Positions 41,777 to 49,490 of a DNA stretch of 64,000 nt are shown here, piece after piece; within the stretch, counting starts at the first letter, position 1; each line of letters opens with the position of its first letter. Position numbers and translations under genes: made by a program. The notes under the pieces are model-generated. The model was given only the letters and a program-made list of their open reading frames with translations. It had not been told where the DNA came from and made no database searches. The stretch lies in contig NZ_BMRX01000009.1 in assembly GCF_014648855.1 (NCBI RefSeq), positions 310,001 through 374,000 on the forward strand, in the 5' to 3' direction. The stretch comes from Streptomyces parvulus (lineage in GTDB: Bacteria; Actinomycetota; Actinomycetes; Streptomycetales; Streptomycetaceae).

Positions 41777-42657
41777 TGACCACCGCCGGCCCCGCCACCA
41801 GCACCCTGACCGGGCTGCCCGCCCTGCCGCCGCTGCTCGCCCGCGGCGCCCTGCTGTCACCGCTCAAGCGGCCCCGCCCGGACGCGGACTTCCCCCGCAC
41901 CCGGCTCGTCCTGCCCGGGCTGCGCGTCGACCTCGCGCGGCTGGCGGCGTACGAGCGGGTGTGCGGCTTCCCGACCGGGGAGGACGCGCTTCCCGTGACG
42001 TACCCGCACGTCCTGGGCTTCCCGCTGGCCATGCGCCTGATGAGCGGCCGCGACTTCCCGCTGCCGCTGCTCGGACTCGTCCACACCTCGATCGCCATCA
42101 CCCGCTACGCCGCCATGCCGGCCACCGCGGCCTACGAACTCACCGCACGGATCGAGGGCCTGGCCCCCCACCGGCGCGGCACCGAGGCCACCGTGGTGAC
42201 GCGGGCCCTGGCCGACGGGCAGCCGGTGTGGGAGTCGCGCAGCACGTACCTGGCCCGGCACGACACCGGCCCGCGCCGCGAGGGACCACCCGCCCCGGAC
42301 GCGGATCCCGCCGCCCCCTCCCCTCTCCCCGCCCACCGCGAATGGCGCCTCGCCGGTGACATCGGGCGGCGCTACGGTGCCGCCTCCGGGGACCGCAACC
42401 CCATCCACCTGCACCCGCTCACCGCCCGCCTCTTCGGCTTCCCCCGGGCCATCGCGCACGGCATGTGGACCGTGGCCCGGTGCCTCGCCGAGCACGGGAC
42501 ACCGGACGCGGCGGTGGTGCGCGCGGAGTTCCGGGCGCCGGTGCTGCTGCCGGGGGCGGTGACGTACGGGGCCGGGGGCGGCCGGTTCGAGCTGCGCGGC
42601 GACGCGGGGCGGCGGCTGCACCTGTCCGGCACCGTCGGGTCCTACCCGGCGGCCTGA
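41776..42657 (+). CDS. MaoC-family (R)-3-hydroxyacyl thioester dehydratase, HtdX-like
   Basis: 293 aa with a double hot-dog arrangement. The C-terminal hydratase 2 motif is YGAASGDRNPIHLHP (Asp and His of the active site) followed by AIAHGMWTVARCL. The N-terminal half (LPVTYPHVLGFPLAMRLMS) is the degenerate hot dog. It dehydrates the 3-hydroxyacyl product of the FabG4-like enzyme encoded upstream. The 3' end overlaps the convergent TetR gene by 16 bp. Confidence 0.92.
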   Translation: MTTAGPATSTLTGLPALPPLLARGALLSPLKRPRPDADFPRTRLVLPGLRVDLARLAAYERVCGFPTGEDALPVTYPHVLGFPLAMRLMSGRDFPLPLLGLVHTSIAITRYAAMPATAAYELTARIEGLAPHRRGTEATVVTRALADGQPVWESRSTYLARHDTGPRREGPPAPDADPAAPSPLPAHREWRLAGDIGRRYGAASGDRNPIHLHPLTARLFGFPRAIAHGMWTVARCLAEHGTPDAAVVRAEFRAPVLLPGAVTYGAGGGRFELRGDAGRRLHLSGTVGSYPAA

Positions 42658-43325
42658 GCCGGAAGTTCCGGTCCGGCGTCCTCGGGCTCGGACCAGGGGC
42701 GGCCCGCCATCAGGTCGCCGAGGCCCGCCCAGGCGAAGTTCATCAGGGTGGCCGCGGCCTGCCGCGCGGTGACGCCCTCCGTGGCGCCCGCCCAGTCGGC
42801 CAACGACTCGGCGGCGCCGACCAGCGCCTCGGCGAGCCCGGCGACCTCGCGCTCGGGCAGGTGCGGATCCCGGTGCGCGTCCCGCGCCGCGGCCGCGATC
42901 AGCTGGGTCACGAAGGCGACGATCTCCTCGCGCATCGCCGCGACCTCGGCCGCGAAGCGCTCGCCGTGCGTACGCGCGTGCAGGTGCAGCACCCGCCAGG
43001 CGTCCGGGTCCCGGGCGGTGTGCGTGAAGAACGCCCGCAGGCCCGACCAGAGTTGCCCGTCGGCGGACAGCCCCGGACGCACACCGGCCCGGACCGCCTC
43101 GGTGAGGGCCCGGGCCTCGCGCCGGATGCACGCGGTGAACAGGTCGTCCTTCGAGTTCAGGTACAGGTACACCAGCGGCTTGGACACACCCGCCAGTTCG
43201 GCGATCTCGTCCATCGACGCCGCCATGTAGCCGCGCCGCCCGAAGACGCGCACGGCGGCATCCAGCATCTGCTGCTCACGGACCGCCCGCGGCATCCGCT
43301 TGGTCTTCCCGGCACCCATGCGCAT
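42642..43325 (-). CDS. TetR-family transcriptional regulator
   Basis: 227 aa; the start may be the Met two codons later (43319). The N-terminal HTH reads MDEIAELAGVSKPLVYLYLNS, preceded by the usual helix MLDAAVRVFGRRGY. The ligand domain is unassigned. Next to the fabG4-htdX pair and with matching palindromes in the 40366-40471 gap, it probably represses the lipid genes until an acyl-CoA binds (inference). Confidence 0.9.
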   Translation of the reverse strand: MRMGAGKTKRMPRAVREQQMLDAAVRVFGRRGYMAASMDEIAELAGVSKPLVYLYLNSKDDLFTACIRREARALTEAVRAGVRPGLSADGQLWSGLRAFFTHTARDPDAWRVLHLHARTHGERFAAEVAAMREEIVAFVTQLIAAAARDAHRDPHLPEREVAGLAEALVGAAESLADWAGATEGVTARQAAATLMNFAWAGLGDLMAGRPWSEPEDAGPELPAQAAG

Positions 43326-43379
43326 CAGCGTACGGTCCGCGGGGCGGTGTCCAGGACTCCGCCGCCGCGGACCGGTGGG

Positions 43380-44720
43380 TCAGACGGTGGCCGGGACGGG
43401 CTCCGCGGTCTGCTTCTCGCGCTCCGGCTCGTCCAGTGGCGAGGCGTGCGCCTCGTCGTAGGCCGTGCGGTCGAGGATGCCCTCGCGGGCCGAGACGATG
43501 ACCGGGACGAGGGCTTGGCCCGCGACGTTCGTCGCCGTGCGCATCATGTCCAGGATCGGGTCGATGGCGAGGAGGAGGCCGACGCCCTCCATGGGCAGGC
43601 CCAGGGTGGAGAGGGTCAGGGTCAGCATGACCGTGGCGCCGGTCAGGCCCGCCGTGGCGGCGGAGCCGACGACCGAGACGAAGGCGATCAGCAGGTAGTC
43701 GCCGATGCCGAGCTGGATGTCGAAGATCTGCGCGACGAAGATCGCGGCGATCGCCGGGTAGATCGCGGCGCAGCCGTCCATCTTGGTGGTCGCGCCGAAG
43801 GGCACGGCGAAGGACGCGTACTCCTTCGGGACGCCGAGGCGCTCGGTGACCTTCTGGGTGAGCGGCATGGTGCCGACCGAGGAGCGGGAGACGAAGGCCA
43901 GCTGGATCGCGGGCCAGGCGCCCTTGAAGAACTGGACCGGGCTGGCCTTGGCGACGGTGGCGAGCAGCACCGGGTAGACCACGAACAGCACGATGGCGCA
44001 GCCGACGTAGATGTCGGCGGTGAAGGTGGCGTACTTGCCGATCAGGTCCCAGCCGTAGGTGGCGATGGCGTTGCCGATGAGGCCGACGGTGCCGAGCGGG
44101 GCGAGGCGGATGACCCACCACAGGGCCTTCTGGAGGAGTTCGAGGATCGACTCGCTCAGGTTGAGGATCGGCTGGGCCTTCTCGCCGAGCTGGAGGGCGG
44201 CGATGCCGGCGACGGCGGCCATGAAGACGATCTGGAGGACGTTCAGCTCGGTGAACGGGGTGATGACGTCCGTCGGCACGATGCCGGTCAGGAAGTCGAT
44301 CCAGGACCCGGTGTTCTCGGGCTTGGCGCCGTCGGCCGGGGTGAGGCCGGTGCCGGCGCCGGGGTTGGTGACGAGGCCGATGACGAGGCCGATGGCCACC
44401 GCGATCAGCGAGGTGATCATGAACCAGAGGAGGGTGCGGGACGCCAGGCGGGCGGCGTTGTTGACCTTCCGCAGGTTGGTGATCGACACCAGGATCGCGA
44501 AGAAGACGAGCGGTGCGACGGCCAGCTTGAGCAGGCCGATGAAGGTGTCACCGACCTTCTCCAGGGTGGTGACGAGCCAGGATATGTCCTGGCTGCGGGC
44601 CAGCCAGCCCAGCAGGACGCCGAGCACGAGGCCGGCGAGTATCTGGGCCCAGAAGGGCACCTTGAAGTACTTCGTGACCGAGGACACGGAAGACTTTGAA
44701 GTCTCTGAAGACACGGACAT
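43380..44720 (-). CDS. Dicarboxylate/amino acid:cation symporter (DAACS family)
   Basis: 446 aa, about eight membrane helices plus two re-entrant loops. Family signatures: FVSRSSVGTMPLT (Ser-rich HP1), FGATTKMDGCA (matching NMDGT of glutamate transporters) and DPILDMMRTATNVAGQ with the substrate-binding Asp and Arg. It imports glutamate or C4-dicarboxylates with Na+ or H+. GGAG lies only 1 base before the first ATG but at 7-base spacing before an in-frame GTG at 44714, so the true start may be that GTG. Confidence 0.93.
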   Translation of the reverse strand: MSVSSETSKSSVSSVTKYFKVPFWAQILAGLVLGVLLGWLARSQDISWLVTTLEKVGDTFIGLLKLAVAPLVFFAILVSITNLRKVNNAARLASRTLLWFMITSLIAVAIGLVIGLVTNPGAGTGLTPADGAKPENTGSWIDFLTGIVPTDVITPFTELNVLQIVFMAAVAGIAALQLGEKAQPILNLSESILELLQKALWWVIRLAPLGTVGLIGNAIATYGWDLIGKYATFTADIYVGCAIVLFVVYPVLLATVAKASPVQFFKGAWPAIQLAFVSRSSVGTMPLTQKVTERLGVPKEYASFAVPFGATTKMDGCAAIYPAIAAIFVAQIFDIQLGIGDYLLIAFVSVVGSAATAGLTGATVMLTLTLSTLGLPMEGVGLLLAIDPILDMMRTATNVAGQALVPVIVSAREGILDRTAYDEAHASPLDEPEREKQTAEPVPATV

Positions 44721-44927
44721 GCTCCGTAAGGGGACGGGACGCGGGGACGGGCGCGCTGGACTGACGTGGAGAACGACGGGTGGGGGGAGGACGTCAGGGG
44801 CGACAGTTCGCGGACGCGCACCGACAGAGGTCCACGTGCAGGCGCGCCACGAGCCCGAGGCTCGGTGGTGTGCTGGGCGCGGCTGCTTGCTTCATGCACA
44901 CGACTTTAACACCCATGCTTTGGGACA

Positions 44928-44951
44928 CTCAAAGCCTCTCTTTGAGAGGCT
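44928..44951. promoter_or_regulatory. Overlapping palindromes upstream of the symporter gene
   Basis: CTCAAAG-N5-CTTTGAG (44928-44946) overlaps AGCCTCTC-TTT-GAGAGGCT (44933-44951). A further CTTTG lies 9 bp upstream. The two hairpins exclude each other, so this is either a repressor operator or an RNA switch of simple design about 210 bp before the symporter start. Confidence 0.55.
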
Positions 44952-44982
44952 GGGGTCCGCTATCGCCCGCAAAACGCAAAGC

Positions 44983-45016
44983 GCCCCGGTTTCCTGTGAA
45001 ATCTGGAAACCGGGGC
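44983..45016 (-). terminator. Strong hairpin terminator after the DUF4229 gene
   Basis: A perfect 12-bp stem (44983-44994 with 45005-45016) with a 10-base loop, 20 bp after the stop codon; the minus strand continues into a moderately T-rich GCTTTGCGTTTTGC. Confidence 0.85.
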
Positions 45017-45036
45017 GTGCGGGTGTGTGACGGACG

Positions 45037-45354
45037 TTACGAGGTCTGGCTCCGCGCCCGCGACCGCTCCTGCGCGCGTGCGGAGTCGTCGGCGAGGTCC
45101 TCCTGGCCGCGGCTGGCCTCCAGGTTGGCCTTCATGCGGTCCACCCGGCCGACGACCTGCACGGAGGCGCGGTCGCGTTCCTTGCGCAGGGCGACGTAGC
45201 TGATGGGGGCGGAGATCAGCAGGGCGAGCAGGATGACCCACATGCCGTTGGAGTCGCCGAGGCCGCGCGGGAGGGCGCCGGCGTAGACGAGGCCCCAGAC
45301 GACCACGAGGCATGCCACGAAGATCCCGAGGCGCATCAGCGTGTACCGGAGCAT
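45037..45354 (-). CDS. DUF4229-type membrane protein
   Basis: 105 aa from the ATG at 45354 (a longer frame begins 27 bases earlier). It starts MLRYTLMRLGIFVACLVVVW, has a second helix (NGMWVILLALLISAPISYVA) and a charged tail LRKERDRASVQVVGRVDRMK rich in Ala, Arg and Glu. This is the usual layout of the actinobacterial DUF4229 family. Function unknown. Single-gene transcript ended by the hairpin at 44983-45016. Confidence 0.85.
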   Translation of the reverse strand: MLRYTLMRLGIFVACLVVVWGLVYAGALPRGLGDSNGMWVILLALLISAPISYVALRKERDRASVQVVGRVDRMKANLEASRGQEDLADDSARAQERSRARSQTS

Positions 45355-45432
45355 CTCAATCCACTCTTCCGTTTCTGGCACAAAGAGGCACCGTCCAGTG
45401 AAGCATGCCGGGGTGCGGGTCCCGCAGGGGGG

Positions 45433-45957
45433 TCAGGAGAGCGGGAGCAGCAGGACGACGTCGTCCCGGTCGTCGCCGGGTGCCACCCGGATCGCGCCGG
45501 GGACCCGGCCGACCTCCTTGTAGCCGCAGGACTCGTAGAAGCGCTCCAGGCCGAGGCCGCCGCGACAGGTGAGGCGGACCGCCTCGATGCCGTCGACGGT
45601 GCGGGCCGCGGCCGCGGCGGCGGACATCAGGTCCCGGCCGTAGCCCCGGCCCTGGTGACGGGGGTGGACCATCACCGTGTAGAGCCAGAGCCAGTGGGTC
45701 ATGAGCCGGTGGGTGTTCAGGGCGAGGAAGGCGGTGGCGGCGACCCTGCCCTCCGCGTCGCGCCCGACGAGGAGGCGGGTGCGGCCCTCGGCCATGCCGG
45801 TGAGGTGTTTGAGGAGTTCGGGGCGGATGTCCTCCCGCGTCACCGGTGGCACGAAGCCCACGGAACCGCCGGCGTTGGAGACGTCGGTCCACAGGTCGAG
45901 CACGCCGTCGCGGAGGTCGGGGGTGACGGGCGGATCGAAGGTGAAGGTAAGGGACAC
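45433..45957 (-). CDS. GNAT-family N-acetyltransferase
   Basis: 174 aa from a GTG at 45957. GNAT motif A is VMVHPRHQGRGYGRDLM (acetyl-CoA pyrophosphate binding) with RFYESCGYKEVGRVPGAIR at the C-terminus. There is no ribosome-binding site before the GTG, but TACTAT lies 5 bases upstream, so the mRNA is probably leaderless. An ATG at 46122 would add 55 residues that run through a non-coding inverted repeat and is rejected. Confidence 0.85.
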   Translation of the reverse strand: MSLTFTFDPPVTPDLRDGVLDLWTDVSNAGGSVGFVPPVTREDIRPELLKHLTGMAEGRTRLLVGRDAEGRVAATAFLALNTHRLMTHWLWLYTVMVHPRHQGRGYGRDLMSAAAAAARTVDGIEAVRLTCRGGLGLERFYESCGYKEVGRVPGAIRVAPGDDRDDVVLLLPLS

Positions 45958-46005
45958 GGGGCAATAGTAACCATTACCTGACAGGTGCGGGTCGTCTGTG
46001 GCTGA

Positions 46006-46076
46006 TCGCGCAGTTCCCCGCGCCCCTTGCAGGGGCGCCCAGTGCACGCCCTCAAGGGGCGCGGGGAACTGCGCGA
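46006..46076. repeat. Perfect 23-bp inverted repeat with 25-base spacer
   Basis: Arms 46006-46028 and 46054-46076 match base for base. The arm contains CAGTTCCCCGCGCCCC, an intergenic element I recall as scattered in many copies through Streptomyces genomes. Lying between the mqnE 3' end and the GNAT gene, it can act as terminator of mqnE. Confidence 0.9.
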
Positions 46077-46118
46077 GCGACCACCCACGCACCCGCACCC
46101 GAAAGTCACCCGACGACG

Positions 46119-47282
46119 TCACACCCGCATCGGCTGCGGCGACTCCCGACGGCCCGCGTCGGGCCCCGCGTACTCCCGGAGGACCTCGTACCGCGTGTTC
46201 CGCTCCACCGGCCGGAACCCCGCGTCGCGGATCAGGTCGAGCAGATCCTCCCGCGTCAGCTTGTTCGGCGTGCCGAAGTCGTCCGCGTCATGCGTGATCT
46301 TGTACTCGACCACCGAGCCGTCCATGTCGTCCGCGCCGTGCTGGAGGGCCAGTTGGGCGGTCTGGACGCCGTGCATGACCCAGAAGACCTTGACGTGGGG
46401 GACGTTGTCGAAGAGGAGACGCGAGACGGCGAAGGTCTTGAGTGCCTCCGCGCCGGTCGCCATCTGCGTGCGCGCCTGGAGCCGGTTGCGGACCTTGCCG
46501 TCCTTCATGTCGACGAAGTCGTGCTGGTAGCGCAGCGGGATGAAGACCTGGAAGCCGCCGGTCTCGTCCTGGAGTTCGCGCAGGCGCAGCACGTGGTCCA
46601 CGCGGTGGCGCGGTTCCTCGATGTGGCCGTAGAGCATGGTGCACGGGGTCTTCAGACCCTTCTCGTGCGCCAGGCGGTGGATGCGCGACCAGTCCTCCCA
46701 GTGGGTGCGGTGGTCGACGATGTGCTGCCGCACCTCCCAGTCGAAGATCTCGGCGCCGCCGCCGGTCAGGGACTCCAGGCCGGCGTCGATCAGCTCGTCG
46801 AGGATGTCGGAGGCGGACATCCCGGAGATGGTCTCGAAGTGGTGGATCTCGGTGGCGGTGAACGCCTTGAGGGAGACGTCCGGCAGCGCCGCCTTCAGCT
46901 CCCTGAGCGAGCGCGGGTAGTAGCGCCACGGCAGGTTCGGGTGCAGGCCGTTGACGATGTGCAGCTCGGTGAGGTTCTCGCCCTCCATCGCCTTGGCGAG
47001 CTTCACCGCCTCCTCGATGCGCATCGTGTACGCGTCCTTCTCCCCCGGCTTGCGCTGGAAGGAGCAGTACGCGCAGGAGGCGGTGCAGACGTTGGTCATG
47101 TTGAGGTGGCGGTTGACGTTGAAGTGGACGACGTCGCCGTTCTTCCGCGTCCGCACCTCGTGCGCGAGGCCGCCGAGCCAGGCCAGGTCGTCCGACGCGT
47201 ACAGCGCGATGCCGTCCTCGCGGGTCAGCCGCTCCCCGGAGCGGACCTTCTGCTCCAGCTCCCGCTTGAGCCCGGCGTCCAT
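46119..47282 (-). CDS. mqnE: Aminofutalosine synthase MqnE (radical SAM)
   Basis: 387 aa. The radical SAM cluster motif CTASCAYCSF (Cys-x3-Cys-x2-Cys, ~66-75) is followed by ELHIVNGLHPNLPWRYY and GGGAEIFDWEVRQHI. It joins SAM to 3-enolpyruvylbenzoate to form 6-amino-6-deoxyfutalosine, the second step of the futalosine menaquinone pathway. Next to the AsnC regulator and the UbiX/UbiA/UbiD homologs on the same strand. Confidence 0.95.
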   Translation of the reverse strand: MDAGLKRELEQKVRSGERLTREDGIALYASDDLAWLGGLAHEVRTRKNGDVVHFNVNRHLNMTNVCTASCAYCSFQRKPGEKDAYTMRIEEAVKLAKAMEGENLTELHIVNGLHPNLPWRYYPRSLRELKAALPDVSLKAFTATEIHHFETISGMSASDILDELIDAGLESLTGGGAEIFDWEVRQHIVDHRTHWEDWSRIHRLAHEKGLKTPCTMLYGHIEEPRHRVDHVLRLRELQDETGGFQVFIPLRYQHDFVDMKDGKVRNRLQARTQMATGAEALKTFAVSRLLFDNVPHVKVFWVMHGVQTAQLALQHGADDMDGSVVEYKITHDADDFGTPNKLTREDLLDLIRDAGFRPVERNTRYEVLREYAGPDAGRRESPQPMRV

Positions 47283-47355
47283 GCGATACCTCTTTCTGAG
47301 ACAGACTCGTAAACCGTACGCCCCCGGTGCCGGGCCGCGGTGCCTGACCTGGTCG

Positions 47356-47811
47356 TCAGACCTCTTCCGGCAGCTCGCCCACCCGGTTCTCCCACTTCGT
47401 GGAGAGCACGATGGTGGTGCGGGTGCGGGAGACGCCCTTGGTGCCGGACAGCCTGCGGATGATGCTCTCCAGGCCGTCCACGTCGGTGGCCCGCACCTTG
47501 AGCATGTAGGAGTCGTCGCCGGCGATGAACCAGCAGTCCTCGATCTCGCTGAGGTCCTTGAGCCGCTGCGCCACGTCCTCGTGGTCGGCGGCGTCGGAGA
47601 GCGAGATGCCGATCAGGGCGATGACGCCCAGGCCGAGCGAGGCGGAGTCCACGGTCGCCCGGTAGCCGGTGATGACGCCGGCCGCCTCCAGGCGGTTGAT
47701 GCGGTCGGTGACGCTGGGTCCCGACAGTCCGACGAGGCGCCCCAGCTCCGCGTAGGAGGCCCGGCCGTTCTCCCTCAGGGCCTGGATGAGCTGCCTGTCC
47801 ACCGCGTCCAT
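47356..47811 (-). CDS. Lrp/AsnC-family transcriptional regulator
   Basis: 151 aa, standard length. N-terminal HTH (LIQALRENGRASYAELGRLV ... SVTDRINRLEAAGVI) and a C-terminal RAM domain (GDDSYMLKVRATDVDGLESI). It binds an amino acid or related ligand and controls nearby genes. It is placed between ubiX-like and mqnE genes, so it may regulate menaquinone synthesis or itself; the target is not visible. Confidence 0.92.
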   Translation of the reverse strand: MDAVDRQLIQALRENGRASYAELGRLVGLSGPSVTDRINRLEAAGVITGYRATVDSASLGLGVIALIGISLSDAADHEDVAQRLKDLSEIEDCWFIAGDDSYMLKVRATDVDGLESIIRRLSGTKGVSRTRTTIVLSTKWENRVGELPEEV

Positions 47812-47878
47812 GCGATCGATGCCTTCCGGTGAAGAGTTCTGAAGATGTGGTTGACCAAGGTGTGGGGGGAGGTGGTGC

Positions 47879-48553
47879 TCAGGTGGTGGGGCGTGCCCCG
47901 CCGAGATCGCCGCGCCAGCGGCGGTAGAGGCCGTGTCCGACCCCGGCCGCGTCCAGGACGCGCCCGGCGACGAAGTCCACGAGGTCCTGGATGTGGGTGG
48001 CGCCCGCGTAGAAGGCGGGCGAGGCGGGGACCACGCTCGCGCCCGCGTCGTCCAGGGCCACCAGGTGGCGCAGGGTCCGGCCGTCCAGCGGGGTCTCGCG
48101 CACGGCCACGACCAGCCTGCGGCGCTCCTTGAGGGTGACGCTCGCGGTGCGCTGGAGCAGGTCCTTGGACAGCCCGAGCGCGACGCCGGCGACGCAGGCC
48201 GTCGACGCGGGCACGATCAGCATGCCCTTCGTCGGGTACGACCCCGAGGACGGCCCGGCCGCGAGGTCGCCCGCGCTCCAGTGCCGTACGCCGGAGACGT
48301 CCGCCTCGAACGTCCCGGGCTTGCCGTCGGCGCCGCGCGCGAGCCATTCCCGCAGGTCGTGCTGCCAGTGGGCGTCGCGGAAGGAGATGCCGGTCTCGTC
48401 GAGCAGGGTGAGCCGCGAGGCCCGGCTGACCACCAGGTCGACGCTCTCGCCGGCGGCGAGCAGCGCGCGCAGCACGGCGGCGGCGTACGGGGTCCCCGAT
48501 GCTCCGGAGACCCCCACGATCCAAGGCACGCGCTGCGTCTGTCCTGGGTTCAT
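47879..48553 (-). CDS. ubiX: UbiX-family flavin prenyltransferase
   Basis: 224 aa. Flavoprotein fold with VGVSGASGTPYAAAVLRAL, the FMN-binding start of the family, LIVPASTACVAGVALGLS and RRLVVAVRETPL. It makes prenylated FMN, the cofactor of the UbiD-type decarboxylase encoded two genes upstream (49487-50944). Together they provide the decarboxylation step of menaquinone synthesis. Gap to the UbiA-like gene is 31 bp. Confidence 0.93.
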   Translation of the reverse strand: MNPGQTQRVPWIVGVSGASGTPYAAAVLRALLAAGESVDLVVSRASRLTLLDETGISFRDAHWQHDLREWLARGADGKPGTFEADVSGVRHWSAGDLAAGPSSGSYPTKGMLIVPASTACVAGVALGLSKDLLQRTASVTLKERRRLVVAVRETPLDGRTLRHLVALDDAGASVVPASPAFYAGATHIQDLVDFVAGRVLDAAGVGHGLYRRWRGDLGGARPTT

Positions 48554-48584
48554 GGTGTCGAGCCTAGTCGCAGGCTCAGGGTTT

Positions 48585-49490
48585 TCAGACCGTGAGGCCC
48601 CGCACCAGCAGATCCAGCAGGGCGCACACGAACAGGGCGATGCCGATGAATCCGTTGACGCTGAAGAACGCCCTGTTGAGGCGGGTCAGGTCGGTGGGCC
48701 GGACGATGGTGTGCTCGTAGAGGAAGGCGCCCGCGACGACGAGCAGGCCGAGCCAGAAGAAGAACCCGGCGCCGGTGGCGAGGGCGTACCAGACGAACAG
48801 GGCCGTGGTCACCGTGTGGCAGGCGCGGGCGCCCCAGATCGCGGCCGGGACGCCGAAGCGGGCGGGGACCGACTTCACGCCGACCTGGCGGTCGGTCTCG
48901 ACGTCCTGGCAGGCGTAGATCAGGTCGAAGCCGCCGATCCAGATGCCGACCGCGAGACCGAGGATCACGGCGTCCCAGGACCAGCTGCCGGTGATGGCGA
49001 GCCAGCCGCCGATCGGGCCCATGGCCTGGGCGAGACCGAGGATGGCCTGGGGGAAGTTCGTGAACCGCTTGCCGTAGGGGTAGACCACCATCGGGATCAC
49101 GGCGATGGGCGCGAGCGCGAGGCAGAGCGGGTTGAGCAGGGCCGCGGCGCCGAGGAAGACGACGAGGGCGATCAGCGCGCCGGTCCAGGCGTGCTTGACC
49201 GACATGGCGCCGGTGACCAGCTCGCGGTGGGCGGTGCGGGGATTGCGGGCGTCGATCTCGCGGTCGATGATCCGGTTGACCGCCATCGCGAAGGTGCGCA
49301 GGCCCACCATGGCGACGGTGACCAGGAGCAGCCGGCCCCAGTGGATGTTCTCGTCCCACTCGTACATCGCGGTCAGGGCGGCGATGTAGGCGAAGGGCAG
49401 GGCGAAGACCGAGTGCTCGATCATCACCAGGCGCAGGAACGCCTTGGTGCGCCCCGGCTGCCGCGGCAGCGCGGCGGATGCGGACGTCAC
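48585..49490 (-). CDS. mqnP: UbiA-family prenyltransferase (MqnP-like)
   Basis: 301 aa, eight to nine membrane helices. Two Asp-rich motifs typical of UbiA enzymes: NRIIDREIDARNPRT (NxxxD) and DVETDRQVG. It attaches a polyprenyl chain to the aromatic ring in menaquinone synthesis. The start overlaps the stop of the UbiD-like gene by 4 bp. Assignment to MqnP rests on neighbours. Confidence 0.92.
   Translation of the reverse strand: MTSASAALPRQPGRTKAFLRLVMIEHSVFALPFAYIAALTAMYEWDENIHWGRLLLVTVAMVGLRTFAMAVNRIIDREIDARNPRTAHRELVTGAMSVKHAWTGALIALVVFLGAAALLNPLCLALAPIAVIPMVVYPYGKRFTNFPQAILGLAQAMGPIGGWLAITGSWSWDAVILGLAVGIWIGGFDLIYACQDVETDRQVGVKSVPARFGVPAAIWGARACHTVTTALFVWYALATGAGFFFWLGLLVVAGAFLYEHTIVRPTDLTRLNRAFFSVNGFIGIALFVCALLDLLVRGLTV

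Larger units (their letters stand above)
44721..45036. other. 316-bp intergenic region upstream of the symporter gene
   Basis: No gene is seen. It holds overlapping palindromes at 44928-44951 (operator or attenuator candidate for the symporter) and the strong hairpin at 44983-45016 that should end the upstream DUF4229 transcript. Confidence 0.7.

Noticed and set aside
38846..42657. Very long plus-strand frame covering the thiolase and FabG4 genes
   Set aside because: Its first half is antisense to the thiolase; only the last part (41776-42657) is a real gene.
45958..46122. Longer start of the GNAT gene at 46122
   Set aside because: The extra 55 residues read through a non-coding 23-bp inverted repeat and have no GNAT similarity.
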